In this document: in pieces, positions 40,656-51,429 of the stretch | How positions within the stretch are numbered: the first letter of the stretch is position 1 | Layout of the letters: each line of letters begins with the position of its first letter | Assembly: GCF_049445855.1 (NCBI RefSeq) | Contig: NZ_JBMSDV010000001.1 | Coordinates: 1,178,001 to 1,242,000, forward strand | Source: JAGOCV01 sp049445855 | GTDB taxonomy: Bacteria > Pseudomonadota > Gammaproteobacteria > Burkholderiales > Burkholderiaceae_C | Direction of reading: 5' to 3' | DNA: 64,000 nt | The notes under the pieces: model-generated | Told to the model about the DNA's origin: nothing | The model's database searches: none | Seen by the model: the letters and a program-made list of their open reading frames with translations, nothing else | Position numbers and translations under genes: made by a program

Positions 40656-42200
40656 ATGGCCAAGAATCTGTCGCCTGCCGACTACCTCAAGAAAATCCTC
40701 ACGGCGCGCGTTTATGACGTCGCTGTCGAGTCCGCACTCGAACCCGCAAAAAACCTGAGTCGGCGGCTGCACAACAAAGTGCTGCTCAAGCGCGAAGACC
40801 AGCAGCCGGTCTTCAGCTTCAAGCTGCGTGGCGCGTACAACAAGATGGCGCATCTGACGCCAGAACAACTCAAGCGCGGCGTGATCTGCGCCTCGGCCGG
40901 CAATCACGCACAGGGTGTGGCGCTCGGCGCCAACAAGCTCGGGACGCGTGCCGTCATCGTGATGCCTGTGACGACACCCCAACTCAAGATCGATGCCGTC
41001 CGCGCGCTGGGCGGCGACGTGGTCCTGCATGGCGACAGCTACTCGGACGCCTATCTGCATGCCGCACAACTCGAAAAGAAGAAGGGCCTGACGTTCGTCC
41101 ATCCGTTCGACGATCCGGACGTGATCGCGGGCCAGGGCACGATCGCGATGGAGATCCTTCGCCAGCATCAGGGGCCGCTGGACGCTGTGTTCGTCGCGAT
41201 CGGAGGCGGCGGCCTCGTCTCGGGCGTGGCCAACTACATCAAGGCCGTGCGACCCGAAATCCGCGTCATCGGCGTGCAGATGAACGACTCGGACGCGATG
41301 ATGCAGTCCGTCGCCGCGAAAAAGCGCGTCACGCTGGCCGACGTCGGCCTGTTCTCCGACGGCACGGCTGTGAAGCTCGTGGGCGAGGAAACCTTCCGCG
41401 TGGCGAAGGGGCTGGTGGACGAGTTCATCACGGTCGATACAGACGCGGTGTGCGCGGCAATCAAGGACGTGTTTGTCGACACGCGCAGCATCGTGGAGCC
41501 GGCGGGCGCGATGGCGGTCGCCGCCATCAAGGAATACGTATCGCGTCACAAGAAGCGTGGCGAGACCTATGCCGCCATCCTGTGCGGTGCGAACATGAAC
41601 TTCGACCGGCTGCGGTTCGTGGCCGAGCGCGCGGAGGTCGGCGAAGAACGCGAAGCGCTTTTCGCCGTGACCATCCCCGAAGAGCGCGGCAGCTTCCGTC
41701 GCTTTTGCGAACTCATCGGTACGCTGCCCGGCGGCACGCGCAACGTCACCGAATTCAACTACCGCATCAGCGATGCGTCGAAGGCCCACGTGTTCGTCGG
41801 CCTCACCACATCGGCCAAGGGCGAGTCGCTGAAGATCGCCAACAGCTTCAACAAGCACGGCTTCGACACGCTGGACCTCACGCACGACGACCTGGCGAAA
41901 GAGCACATCCGCTACATGGTGGGCGGGCACTCCAAGCTCGCGCACGATGAACGCTTGCTGCGATTCATATTTCCCGAACGCCCCGGCGCGCTGATGAAAT
42001 TCCTCAGCCTCATGAAGCCCAACTGGAACATCAGCCTGTTCCACTACCGCAACCAGGGTGCAGACTACGGCCGCATCCTCGTCGGGCTGCAAGTGCCGGA
42101 AGCGGAGAACAAGGCCTTCCAGAAATTCCTGGACACCCTGGGATATCCGTATGTTGAGGAAACCGGCAATCCGGCATACCGGTTGTTCCTCCAGGCCTGA
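40656..42200 (+). CDS. ilvA: Threonine ammonia-lyase, biosynthetic
   Basis: Deaminates threonine to 2-oxobutanoate, the first step of isoleucine synthesis, using pyridoxal phosphate. The 514-residue protein is the long allosteric form. The Schiff-base lysine is in PVFSFKLRGAYNKM, the phosphate loop is AIGGGGLVSG, and two ACT-like regulatory domains fill the C-terminus (from about residue 330: ALFAVTIPEERGSFRRF and LLRFIFPERPGALMKFL). The ATG at 40656 lacks a visible Shine-Dalgarno sequence. The frame is open upstream to ATG 40542, but that stretch spans the terminator hairpin. The 5'-nucleotidase gene follows after 12 bp. Confidence 0.96.
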   Translation: MAKNLSPADYLKKILTARVYDVAVESALEPAKNLSRRLHNKVLLKREDQQPVFSFKLRGAYNKMAHLTPEQLKRGVICASAGNHAQGVALGANKLGTRAVIVMPVTTPQLKIDAVRALGGDVVLHGDSYSDAYLHAAQLEKKKGLTFVHPFDDPDVIAGQGTIAMEILRQHQGPLDAVFVAIGGGGLVSGVANYIKAVRPEIRVIGVQMNDSDAMMQSVAAKKRVTLADVGLFSDGTAVKLVGEETFRVAKGLVDEFITVDTDAVCAAIKDVFVDTRSIVEPAGAMAVAAIKEYVSRHKKRGETYAAILCGANMNFDRLRFVAERAEVGEEREALFAVTIPEERGSFRRFCELIGTLPGGTRNVTEFNYRISDASKAHVFVGLTTSAKGESLKIANSFNKHGFDTLDLTHDDLAKEHIRYMVGGHSKLAHDERLLRFIFPERPGALMKFLSLMKPNWNISLFHYRNQGADYGRILVGLQVPEAENKAFQKFLDTLGYPYVEETGNPAYRLFLQA

Positions 42201-42212
42201 AAAGGAAGCGAC

Positions 42213-43112
42213 ATGGGTGTTTCCCTCAAAGGCAAGCTGGTCGTCGCGATCTCTTCGCGCGCCCTGTTCGACTTCGAGGAAGAAAATCGCATCTTCGAGC
42301 AAGGCGACGACCGTGCCTACATGAAGCTGCAGCTCGACCGGCTGGAGATACCCGCCAAGCCCGGTGTGGCGTTCTCGCTGGTGAAGAAGCTGCTGGCTTT
42401 CAATGACACGAGCACGCAACGCGTGGAGGTGGTCATCCTTTCGCGCAACGACCCCGTGTCGGGCATGCGCGTGTTCCGCTCCTCCCAGCATTACGGACTG
42501 CCCATCCAGCGCGGCAGCTTCACGCGAGGGCAGCCGCCATGGCGCTATCTCAAGCCGCTCAATGCCAATCTTTTCCTTTCGACGCACCTGAGCGATGTGC
42601 GCGCTGCGCTCGACGCGGGCGTGCCGGCCGCACAGGTGTATCCGCAATCCAGCCATGCTTCGGATGCGCACCCGCATGAAGTGCGCATCGCGTTCGACGG
42701 TGACGCGGTGCTGTTTTCCGACGAAGCGGAACGCGTGTACCAGGCCGAAGGGCTGGACGCGTTCCAGCGGCACGAAGCCACGAAGGCAGGCCTGCCCTTG
42801 CCCGAAGGCCCCTTCAAACCACTGCTGCAGGCCCTGCACCGCCTGCAGCAGGAAGGCACCCCTTCGATGCGCGTGCGCACCGCCTTGGTGACAGCGCGCA
42901 GCGCGCCCGCACACGAACGCGCGATCCGCACGCTGATGGACTGGAACATCGAGGTGGATGAAGCCATGTTCCTCGGCGGCCTGCCCAAGGGTGAATTCCT
43001 GCGCGAGTTCGAGCCCGACTTCTTCTTCGACGACCAGACCGGCCACGTCGATTCAGCCGCGCTGCATGTGCCGTCCGGCCACGTGGCCAGCGGCATCAGC
43101 AATCAGGGCTGA
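42213..43112 (+). CDS. Cytosolic 5'-nucleotidase (PF06189-type)
   Basis: A 299-residue nucleotidase of the family that includes animal cytosolic 5'-nucleotidase IA. It should release phosphate from nucleoside monophosphates. Features include VVAISSRALFDFEEEN at the N-terminus, LSRNDPVSGMRVFRSSQHYGL, VRIAFDGDAVLFSDEAERVYQ (HAD-type DxD) and, near the end, PDFFFDDQTGHVDSA. AAGGAAG precedes the ATG. It is 12 bp after ilvA and likely cotranscribed with it, though I see no metabolic link. Confidence 0.9.
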   Translation: MGVSLKGKLVVAISSRALFDFEEENRIFEQGDDRAYMKLQLDRLEIPAKPGVAFSLVKKLLAFNDTSTQRVEVVILSRNDPVSGMRVFRSSQHYGLPIQRGSFTRGQPPWRYLKPLNANLFLSTHLSDVRAALDAGVPAAQVYPQSSHASDAHPHEVRIAFDGDAVLFSDEAERVYQAEGLDAFQRHEATKAGLPLPEGPFKPLLQALHRLQQEGTPSMRVRTALVTARSAPAHERAIRTLMDWNIEVDEAMFLGGLPKGEFLREFEPDFFFDDQTGHVDSAALHVPSGHVASGISNQG

Positions 43113-43217
43113 GTGCCGAATGACCGATTGGCCGTGCGGCCAACCGGGACCCGCGAAATCTTCAGCCCGTTCTAAGCCTGTGCGGCTACGATGCACGCGC
43201 ACACCCACGAGGTACCC

Positions 43218-44996
43218 ATGCGCATTCTGGACAAGTTCTCGCAGGCCGCCGTCACGACGCGCCGTATCTGGGCCCTGTCGGCCCCTTACTTCAAGTCGGA
43301 GGACAAATGGCGGGCGCGGGCGCTGCTGACGGCCATCATCCTGCTCAACCTGGGGGCCGTCTACATGCTGGTCCTGAACAACGAGTGGTTCCGCCTCTTC
43401 TACGACGCCCTGGAAAAACGTGATCAGGCGACGTTCTGGACACAACTCGGGCGGTTCGTCTGGATCGCGTTCGCGTACATCGTCATTGCGGTGTATCGCG
43501 CCTACCTTACGCAGCTGCTCGAAATACGCTGGCGTGAATGGCTGACCAAGCATTACCTTCAGCGCTGGCTGACAGGGCAGGCGTTCTACCGGCTGGAGCT
43601 CGCGCGGTTCTCCGGCACGAACCAAGCCGACGCAGACAACCCCGACCAGCGTATCCAGGAAGACCTCAACCTCTTCACGTCGTACACGATCTCCCTCTCG
43701 ATGGGGATACTCAATGCCCTGGTGACGCTCGCAAGCTTCGCGGGCATCCTCTGGGCGCTCAGCGGTGCTTTCTCCTTCAACATGGGAGGGACGGAGTACG
43801 CGATCCCCGGCTTCATGGTGTGGGCGGCCTTGCTGTACTGCATTGTCGGAAGCGTTCTCACGCATTACATCGGCCGTTCGCAGATCGGGTTGAACTTCCG
43901 CCAGCAGAAACTCGAGGCCGATTTCCGGCACCGCCTGGTCCGGGTGCGCGAGTACAGCGAATCGATCGCACTGGACAAGGGGGAAGCCGTTGAAAAGCAG
44001 CAGCTCGACACCCGCTTTTCCAGCGTGCTGATCAACTACCTGCAACTGCTCAAGGCACAGAAGAACCTCGCCTGGTTCACCAATTTCTTCGGACAGGCCG
44101 CCGCGGTTTTCCCGTTCATCGTGGCAGCGCCCCGCTTCTTCGGCGGGGGCATACAGCTCGGCGAACTGATGCAGATCGTCACTGCCTTCGGCCGTGTGCA
44201 GGACTCGCTCAGCTGGCTCGTCGACAACTACAGCACCATCGCCGCCTGGCGCGCGACGACAGACCGGCTCACGAGTTTCGAGGACGCGGTCACGCGGGCA
44301 CAGCAACAAGAGGCCGCCGTGCTGCATCCGGAAACCGGCACGGACTTGCAGGCCAGCGGACTGTCGCTGCAGCTTCCGGACGGCAGCGTGCTGCTATCGA
44401 ACGCATCGCTCAACGCCAGCGCGGGCGATACCGTGCTGCTGCAAGGTCCGTCCGGCAGCGGGAAGTCCACACTGTTCCGCGTGTTCTCGGGCCTGTGGCC
44501 ATTCGCACGGGGCCGCGTGCGCATGCCCGAAGGCGCGATGTTCATCCCGCAGCGGGCCTACTTCCCCGACGGCCGCCTGCGCGACGCGCTGGCGTATCCG
44601 GAATCGGCGACCGCGTACACCGACGAGGCGTTGGCACAGGCGCTGGACGACGCCTTGCTGCCGCAACTCAAGTCACGCCTTGACGACGAGGATGCGTGGG
44701 GCCAGAAGCTCTCTGGTGGCGAGCAACAGCGCCTGGCAATCGCGCGCGTGTTGCTCAAGAAGCCCCGCTGGATTTTTGCCGACGAAGCCACGAGTGCGCT
44801 GGACGAGCCTGCGGAAAAGCAGCTTTACCAGAAGCTCATCGAACAGGTGCGGCAGGCGGGCGGCGGACTCGTGTCGATCGCACACCGGCCGGGCGTTGCG
44901 GCCTTTCACCAGCGGCGATGGATGCTGGAAGCCGCACCGGCGGACAACCCCGCCAGCCACGCGCCGAAACACGTCTTGCGCGAAGCAGCTGCGTAG
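43218..44996 (+). CDS. ABC transporter ATP-binding/permease protein (SbmA/BacA, YddA-like)
   Basis: A 592-residue half-transporter: an SbmA/BacA-like membrane domain (residues 1 to about 330, with WFRLFYDALEKRD, RWREWLTKHYLQRWL and NPDQRIQEDL) joined to an ATPase (Walker A GPSGSGKST, signature LSGGEQQRLAIARVL, Walker B WIFADEATSALDE). Homodimers of this ABCD-like family move peptides, very-long-chain fatty acids or cobalamin; the substrate here is unknown. ATG 43218 follows GAGGT; an ATG at 43191 is in frame but less likely. A TTGGCC-GTGC-GGCCAA hairpin lies upstream at 43128-43143. It is convergent with queC, two bases away. Confidence 0.92.
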   Translation: MRILDKFSQAAVTTRRIWALSAPYFKSEDKWRARALLTAIILLNLGAVYMLVLNNEWFRLFYDALEKRDQATFWTQLGRFVWIAFAYIVIAVYRAYLTQLLEIRWREWLTKHYLQRWLTGQAFYRLELARFSGTNQADADNPDQRIQEDLNLFTSYTISLSMGILNALVTLASFAGILWALSGAFSFNMGGTEYAIPGFMVWAALLYCIVGSVLTHYIGRSQIGLNFRQQKLEADFRHRLVRVREYSESIALDKGEAVEKQQLDTRFSSVLINYLQLLKAQKNLAWFTNFFGQAAAVFPFIVAAPRFFGGGIQLGELMQIVTAFGRVQDSLSWLVDNYSTIAAWRATTDRLTSFEDAVTRAQQQEAAVLHPETGTDLQASGLSLQLPDGSVLLSNASLNASAGDTVLLQGPSGSGKSTLFRVFSGLWPFARGRVRMPEGAMFIPQRAYFPDGRLRDALAYPESATAYTDEALAQALDDALLPQLKSRLDDEDAWGQKLSGGEQQRLAIARVLLKKPRWIFADEATSALDEPAEKQLYQKLIEQVRQAGGGLVSIAHRPGVAAFHQRRWMLEAAPADNPASHAPKHVLREAAA

Positions 44997-44998
44997 AT

Positions 44999-45700
44999 TC
45001 AGGTCTGCGAGGCGCTGTAGCGCTCGAAGCCCCGCGCGCGCAGTTCGCACGCCGGGCACTCGCCACAGCCGTAGCCCCAGGAATGGCGATGCTCGCGGTC
45101 GCCGCTGTAGCAGGTGTGGGTTTCCTCGAGGATCAGGTCCACCAGCTTCTGGCCGCCGAGATCGTGGGCCATCTGCCAGGTGGCGGCCTTGTCGATCCAC
45201 ATCAGCGGCGTCTCGATCGTCGTGCGGCGGTCCATGCCCAGCGACAGCGCAAGCTGCATTGCCTTCATGGTGTCGTCACGACAGTCCGGGTAGCCGGAGT
45301 AGTCGGTCTCGCACACGCCCGTGACGATGACTTCCAGTCCGCGGCGATAGGCGAGCGCGCCGGCCAGCGTGAGGAACATCAGGTTGCGCCCCGGCACGAA
45401 CGTATTGGGCAGACCCGTCTGCTCCATCTGGAACGCCATGTCGCGTGTGAGCGAGGTCTCGCTCACGTCACCCAGCACGCTGAGGTCGAGCACGTGGTCC
45501 TGCCCCAGTCGCGCACCCCACTTCGGAAAGCTTTCGCGGAATGCGTCGAGCACCACGAGCCGCTGCTGCAGTTCCACCAAATGCCGCTGGCCATAGTCGA
45601 AGCCGATGGTTTCCACGCGCTGGTAGCGCGCAAGTGCATGGGCCAGGCAGGTCGTGGAGTCCTGGCCGCCGGAAAAAAGGACGAGGGCAGTGCTGTGCAT
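44999..45700 (-). CDS. queC: 7-cyano-7-deazaguanine synthase
   Basis: Converts 7-carboxy-7-deazaguanine to preQ0 with ATP and ammonia, on the way to the tRNA base queuosine. The 233-residue protein has the PP-loop motif VLFSGGQDSTT at residues 7-17, NLMFLTLAGALAYRRG, and the C-terminal zinc cysteines in CYSGDREHRHSWGYGCGECPAC (read as C..., GCGECPAC). No other queuosine gene is in the window. Confidence 0.97.
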   Translation of the reverse strand: MHSTALVLFSGGQDSTTCLAHALARYQRVETIGFDYGQRHLVELQQRLVVLDAFRESFPKWGARLGQDHVLDLSVLGDVSETSLTRDMAFQMEQTGLPNTFVPGRNLMFLTLAGALAYRRGLEVIVTGVCETDYSGYPDCRDDTMKAMQLALSLGMDRRTTIETPLMWIDKAATWQMAHDLGGQKLVDLILEETHTCYSGDREHRHSWGYGCGECPACELRARGFERYSASQT

Positions 45701-45748
45701 GGAATTCTTGTTTCGCGGGAAGTTTGCATTGTGCCGTTGCCGGCACGC

Positions 45749-47614
<1,866 letters not shown>

Positions 47615-47685
47615 GGTGGATGCCTTCAATTGGTATGCCGTGGATCGTAGTCAAGGCTTGATGGAATTAAGTTTTGATTCAGTCC

Positions 47686-47703
47686 AATTTTTCACGAAAA
47701 ATT
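47686..47703. promoter_or_regulatory. AT-rich palindrome between glmS and the Lrp gene
   Basis: AATTTTTC-AC-GAAAAATT is a perfect inverted repeat with 8-bp arms. Around it the DNA is much richer in A and T than elsewhere in the window (about 47660-47740). It is a likely operator for the adjacent Lrp-type regulator, and ATGATCAT at 47709-47716 may be part of the same control region. Confidence 0.5.
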
Positions 47704-47737
47704 TCTCGATGATCATGAATTGAACGAAAATTCAAGA

Positions 47738-48238
47738 ATGTCTTCATTTTTGAAATCATCAGACATCGACGATTCTGACTTGAGGCTGCTCGCCCTGCTG
47801 CAGAACGATGCCAGTCCCAGCAACCAGGCACTGGCCGAACTGGCGGGCATGTCGCCGCCCACCTGCCTGCGCCGGGTCAGGCGATTGCGGGAGTCAGGTC
47901 TGATCGAACGGCAGGTGGCCCTGCTCAGCGCGGACAAGCTTGCGCCATTGCTCGGCCACGGATTGACCGCGATCGTGGAGATTTCGCTGGATCGCCAAGA
48001 CGCGGCCAGCCTCGACGCCTTCGAGCAGCGCGTGTCGGGCGACGACGCCGTCCAGCAGTGCTACCGCGTCTCGCCGGGGCCGGACTTCGTGCTCATCGTT
48101 GCCGCGCCGGACATGCCCGGCTACCTCGCGCTGGCACAGCGGCTTTTCACCAGCGACGCGAATGTGCGCAACGTGAAGGCGTTCTTCAGCGTGAAACGCG
48201 CGAAGTTCGCGCCGCGCATCCCGCTCATACGCGACTGA
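47738..48238 (+). CDS. Lrp/AsnC family transcriptional regulator
   Basis: A 166-residue Lrp-type regulator. The N-terminal helix-turn-helix is NQALAELAGMSPPTCLRRVRRLRESGLI, seen here as LAELAGMSPPTCLRRVRRL, and a RAM ligand-binding domain follows from about residue 75. ATG 47738 is chosen; TTG 47720 is in frame. Such genes are often found beside glmS and glmU in Burkholderiales. The effector is probably an amino acid. It ends 12 bp from the convergent glmU. Confidence 0.92.
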   Translation: MSSFLKSSDIDDSDLRLLALLQNDASPSNQALAELAGMSPPTCLRRVRRLRESGLIERQVALLSADKLAPLLGHGLTAIVEISLDRQDAASLDAFEQRVSGDDAVQQCYRVSPGPDFVLIVAAPDMPGYLALAQRLFTSDANVRNVKAFFSVKRAKFAPRIPLIRD

Positions 48239-48250
48239 CCCGGCTCGCGC

Positions 48251-49645
48251 TCAGCCCTTCGGTTTCTTCTGAGGCCGCTGCCAGTTGGCAATGCCCACCT
48301 GCTTGCCGCGTGCCACGCTCAAGGCTCCCGGCTCGGTGCTCCTGGTGATCGTCGACCCCGCGCCGACGGTGCCACCGGCGCCGATGGTCACGGGCGCGAC
48401 CAGCACGCAATTGCTGCCCACATGCACGTCGTCGCCGATCACGGTGCGGTGCTTGTTCGCGCCGTCGTAGTTGGCGGTGATGCTGCCGGCGCCGTAGTTC
48501 ACGCGCGCGCCCACGGTCGCGTCGCCCAGGTAAGCGAGATGGTTCGCCTTGGCGCCCGCGGCCAGCGTGGAGTTCTTCACCTCCACGAAGTTGCCGATGT
48601 GCACCTCGGCACCCAGTTGTGCACCTGGCCGCAGTCGCGCGAAAGGCCCCACCAGCGCGCCGGACCCGACCTGCACGCCGAGCCGCTCGCCGTCGATGTG
48701 CGTGAACGGGTGGATGACCGCGCCCGCGTCGATGCGCGCATTCGCGATCACGCAGTTCGCGCCGATGCGCACGCCCTCACCAAGCGTCACTTCGCCCTCG
48801 AAGACGCAATTCACGTCGATCTCCACATCCTGCGCGCAATCGAGCCGACCGCGCAGGTCGAAGCGCGCCGGGTCGCTGATGCGCACGCCCTGCTCCATCA
48901 GCCTGTGTGCCTGCCGGAGCTGCCATGCGCGTTCCAGCGCCGCGAGCTGCACCGGACTGTTGACGCCCTCTACCTGCAACGCATCGTCCGTCTTCACGGC
49001 CACGACGCTGTCGCCGTCATCCACCGCGAATTTCACGATGTCGGTCAGGTAGAACTCGCCTTGTGCGTTGTCGGGCGTGAGCCGTTGCAACCACGCCTTG
49101 AGTTTTGCGGTCGGCACGGCCATTACGCCGGTGTAGATCTCGCGGATCGCGCGCTGGGCGGCAGAGGCGTCCTTGTGTTCGACGATGGCGCGCACGGCAT
49201 CCCCCTCACGCACGATCCGGCCGTAACCCGTCGGGTCAGGCAGGTCCACCGTCAGCAGGCTGAGGTGGCGGCCATCGCATGCCGTCAACAATTGCCCGAG
49301 CGTGACGACCGAAATCAGCGGTACGTCGCCATTGAGGATGAGCGTGACACCGTCGTTCTCCAGCAGCGGCGCAGCCTGCAGCACGGCATGGCCGGTCCCG
49401 AGTTGCGGCTCCTGCTTCGCATAGGCCAGCGGAATGCCGGGGTAGGCCTGCGCCAGTGCGTCTTCGACCTGCGCCGCGCCATGACCTGTGACCACCGCAA
49501 TCCGGCGAACTTTCAATTGGGTAACAGTGTCCACCACATGTTTCAGCAGCGCGCGGCCGGCGAGTTGGTGCAACACTTTGGGTTTGCTGCTTTTCATCCG
49601 CGTGCCCTTGCCCGCGGCCATGATCACCACATCGACTGTTGCCAT
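48251..49645 (-). CDS. glmU: Bifunctional GlcNAc-1-phosphate uridyltransferase/GlcN-1-phosphate acetyltransferase
   Basis: Acetylates glucosamine 1-phosphate and then makes UDP-GlcNAc for peptidoglycan and lipid A. The 464-residue protein has the pyrophosphorylase motif AAGKGTRMKSSKPKVLH at residues 10-26, GNG-type loops (ILNGDVPLI), and a left-handed beta-helix from about residue 255 (hexapeptide repeats such as IGANCVIANARI, LGAEVHIGNFVEVK). The active His lies in KANHLAYLGDATVG. ATG 49645 is correct; the longer open frame has no similarity. It completes the UDP-GlcNAc pair with nearby glmS. Confidence 0.98.
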   Translation of the reverse strand: MATVDVVIMAAGKGTRMKSSKPKVLHQLAGRALLKHVVDTVTQLKVRRIAVVTGHGAAQVEDALAQAYPGIPLAYAKQEPQLGTGHAVLQAAPLLENDGVTLILNGDVPLISVVTLGQLLTACDGRHLSLLTVDLPDPTGYGRIVREGDAVRAIVEHKDASAAQRAIREIYTGVMAVPTAKLKAWLQRLTPDNAQGEFYLTDIVKFAVDDGDSVVAVKTDDALQVEGVNSPVQLAALERAWQLRQAHRLMEQGVRISDPARFDLRGRLDCAQDVEIDVNCVFEGEVTLGEGVRIGANCVIANARIDAGAVIHPFTHIDGERLGVQVGSGALVGPFARLRPGAQLGAEVHIGNFVEVKNSTLAAGAKANHLAYLGDATVGARVNYGAGSITANYDGANKHRTVIGDDVHVGSNCVLVAPVTIGAGGTVGAGSTITRSTEPGALSVARGKQVGIANWQRPQKKPKG

Positions 49646-49715
49646 GACTGTTGTTCCTGTGAATGCCAAACCCGTGCGGCGCATGAAAACACCGGGCGGG
49701 GGCGCTTTCCGCGCC

Positions 49716-50585
49716 ATGGGCCGGATTATCGGCCTGCCCGCGTTCGCGCTGGCGGCCGTGCTGGGTCTGGCAGGTTGCAGCGCCATCAAGCTGGCCTACA
49801 GCAGCGCGCCCAATATCACCTACCTGTGGATCGACGGGTATCTCGACCTGAACGACACCCAGTCGCCTCAGGTGAAAGAGGAGCTTTCCTCGCTCCATCA
49901 GTGGCACCGGACGGTCGAGTTGCCTCGCTATGCGGATCTCGTGCAGCGCGCTTCCACCATGGCGACGGGCGAAGTCTCGGCACAGCAGGTTTGTGCCTTC
50001 GTGGACGAGGCCCGCTCGCGCGTGCTGGCGCTCACCGCCCACGCCGAACCCGCGGCAGCCACGCTGGCCACCAGCCTGACGCCGGCGCAGCTCAGGCATC
50101 TGGAACGCAAGTACGAGAGCAACAACAAGGACTACCGCAAGGAATGGCTGGACGCGAGCCCGAAAGAGCAGAAAGAGTTGCGCTACAAGCAGGTGCTGGA
50201 CCGCAGTGAAATGATCTATGGGCGATTGGACCGTGCGCAACGCGACGCCATCCGCCGCGAGGTGGACGCGTCGAGTTTCGACCCCGTCGTGAGCTATGCC
50301 GAGCGCCAGCGCCGGCAACGCGACGCCCTCGCAACCTTGCGGCAACTGATGGATACCAAGCCGGCCCCGGCGCAGGCGCGCGCGGTGATCCGCGGCTACA
50401 TGGAGCGCACGCTCGAATCACCTGATCCGGCCTACCGCACCTATGCGAAGAAATTGCAGCAGGAAAGCTGTGTCAGCTTTGCGCAGGCGCATGCCACCAC
50501 GACACCGCAGCAACGCGACACGGCGCAAAAGCGCCTCAGAGCCTACGAACGGGATTTGCGTGAAATGGCCGCTGCCGTGGATTGA
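49716..50585 (+). CDS. DUF6279-type lipoprotein
   Basis: A 289-residue predicted lipoprotein with signal peptide MGRIIGLPAFALAAVLGLAGC and lipidation at Cys21. The body is helical and charged, starting SAIKLAYSSAPNITYLWIDGYLDL, a pattern found in the DUF6279 family. No enzymatic motif is seen and the function is unknown. ATG 49683 is in frame and would add eleven residues, but 49716 gives a proper lipoprotein signal. It diverges from glmU. Confidence 0.8.
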   Translation: MGRIIGLPAFALAAVLGLAGCSAIKLAYSSAPNITYLWIDGYLDLNDTQSPQVKEELSSLHQWHRTVELPRYADLVQRASTMATGEVSAQQVCAFVDEARSRVLALTAHAEPAAATLATSLTPAQLRHLERKYESNNKDYRKEWLDASPKEQKELRYKQVLDRSEMIYGRLDRAQRDAIRREVDASSFDPVVSYAERQRRQRDALATLRQLMDTKPAPAQARAVIRGYMERTLESPDPAYRTYAKKLQQESCVSFAQAHATTTPQQRDTAQKRLRAYERDLREMAAAVD

Positions 50586-50593
50586 CGCGGCAC

Positions 50594-51097
50594 TCAGACC
50601 ACTGCCGCAGGAAATTGCGGATTGAGCACCTTGCCGTTTTCCGCGTCGAGCTGCGCGGCGACGGGTGCGCGGTATGGCAGGCGCACCATGCATTTGGTGC
50701 TGGCGTCCCAGAACTCGGCATCGTCGACGTCCACGCGCAGCAGCATGAGCGACGGGTCGTCCGGCCCATCGGGAAACCAGGGCTCGGCCAGCGCAGACCA
50801 GAGACTCAGGATCTTTTCGCGCTCGTGCAGCAGCGTCGCGCGGCCCGATACCGAGACATAGGATGCGCTGTCAGGCCGGGCAAACGCGACGTTCACCCTG
50901 CCCTGTGCGGCCTCCTTGTCCGGCGTGAGCCTGGTGAAGTACCAGAGGCTGCCGTCGGCGTCCATCTCCAGGGGCAGCATCGGACGGCTGGACAGTCGGC
51001 CCGTCCCGTCGTCCCAGGTCAACATGCCAACCCCGATCTGATCGATCAGATCGGCGATCTTCTGCATGCCTTCGGTCTGTTGCTCGGCCCGTTTCAT
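50594..51097 (-). CDS. Pyridoxamine-phosphate-oxidase-like protein (general stress protein 26 type)
   Basis: A 167-residue split-barrel flavin-binding-type protein (GSP26/YzzA group). GMLTWDDGTGRLSSRPMLPLEMDADGSLWYFTR (in parts, TGRLSSRPMLP and GSLWYFTR), NVAFARPDSASYVSVSGRA and ALAEPWFPDGPDDPSLMLLRV are diagnostic. Relatives bind FMN, FAD or F420; the reaction is unknown. It lies 14 bp downstream of a small gene with which it forms a stress-type operon, behind a striking palindrome. Confidence 0.9.
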   Translation of the reverse strand: MKRAEQQTEGMQKIADLIDQIGVGMLTWDDGTGRLSSRPMLPLEMDADGSLWYFTRLTPDKEAAQGRVNVAFARPDSASYVSVSGRATLLHEREKILSLWSALAEPWFPDGPDDPSLMLLRVDVDDAEFWDASTKCMVRLPYRAPVAAQLDAENGKVLNPQFPAAVV

Positions 51098-51111
51098 GAC
51101 CTTCCCTCACG

Positions 51112-51318
51112 TCACTCACCCTGCAGTTTGTAGGAAGGGACGGACTGCCACGCATCGCCGGAGCCGATGTCGATGCGGCCATCGTCGCCCATCTGGCGGG
51201 CGTGCTGACCACGTGGCTGGTAATCGCCGCCGCCACTGGCTTGCTGTTGCTGGCGGTCCATGAACCTCCGGGGTTGCTGTTGCATGCCCGCGCCAGCGTG
51301 CGAATGTGTCTGCCTCAT
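51112..51318 (-). CDS. Small hydrophilic protein of unknown function
   Basis: A 68-residue protein, rich in Gln, Gly and charged residues (MQQQPRRFMDRQQQQASGG), with no membrane segment or signal. I do not recognise it. It is supported by a strong ribosome site (AAGGAG, six bases before the ATG at 51318) and by its place 14 bp upstream of the stress-type flavoprotein gene. It is predicted to be largely disordered. Confidence 0.65.
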   Translation of the reverse strand: MRQTHSHAGAGMQQQPRRFMDRQQQQASGGGDYQPRGQHARQMGDDGRIDIGSGDAWQSVPSYKLQGE

Positions 51319-51394
51319 GCCGTACTCCTTTGCATCATCACCACAGCTTAGGAGGAGGCTTCAGCCGCCCCTGTCATCCGCTGTGAGGGTTACG

Positions 51395-51412
51395 TGTCGG
51401 ACATGTCCGACA
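51395..51412. promoter_or_regulatory. Perfect 18-bp palindrome upstream of the stress-type operon
   Basis: TGTCGGACATGTCCGACA is identical to its reverse complement over all 18 bases. It lies 77 bp upstream of the small gene at 51318 and 18 bp downstream of the end of the Crp/Fnr gene. There is no T-run, so it is more likely an operator than a terminator. Its regulator is unknown. Confidence 0.6.
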
Positions 51413-51429
51413 GCGGTGCACGCAAGGTG

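Noticed and set aside
51395..51412. Palindrome as terminator of the Crp/Fnr gene
   Set aside because: There is no T-run on the minus strand after it. Perfect symmetry without a loop fits an operator better.
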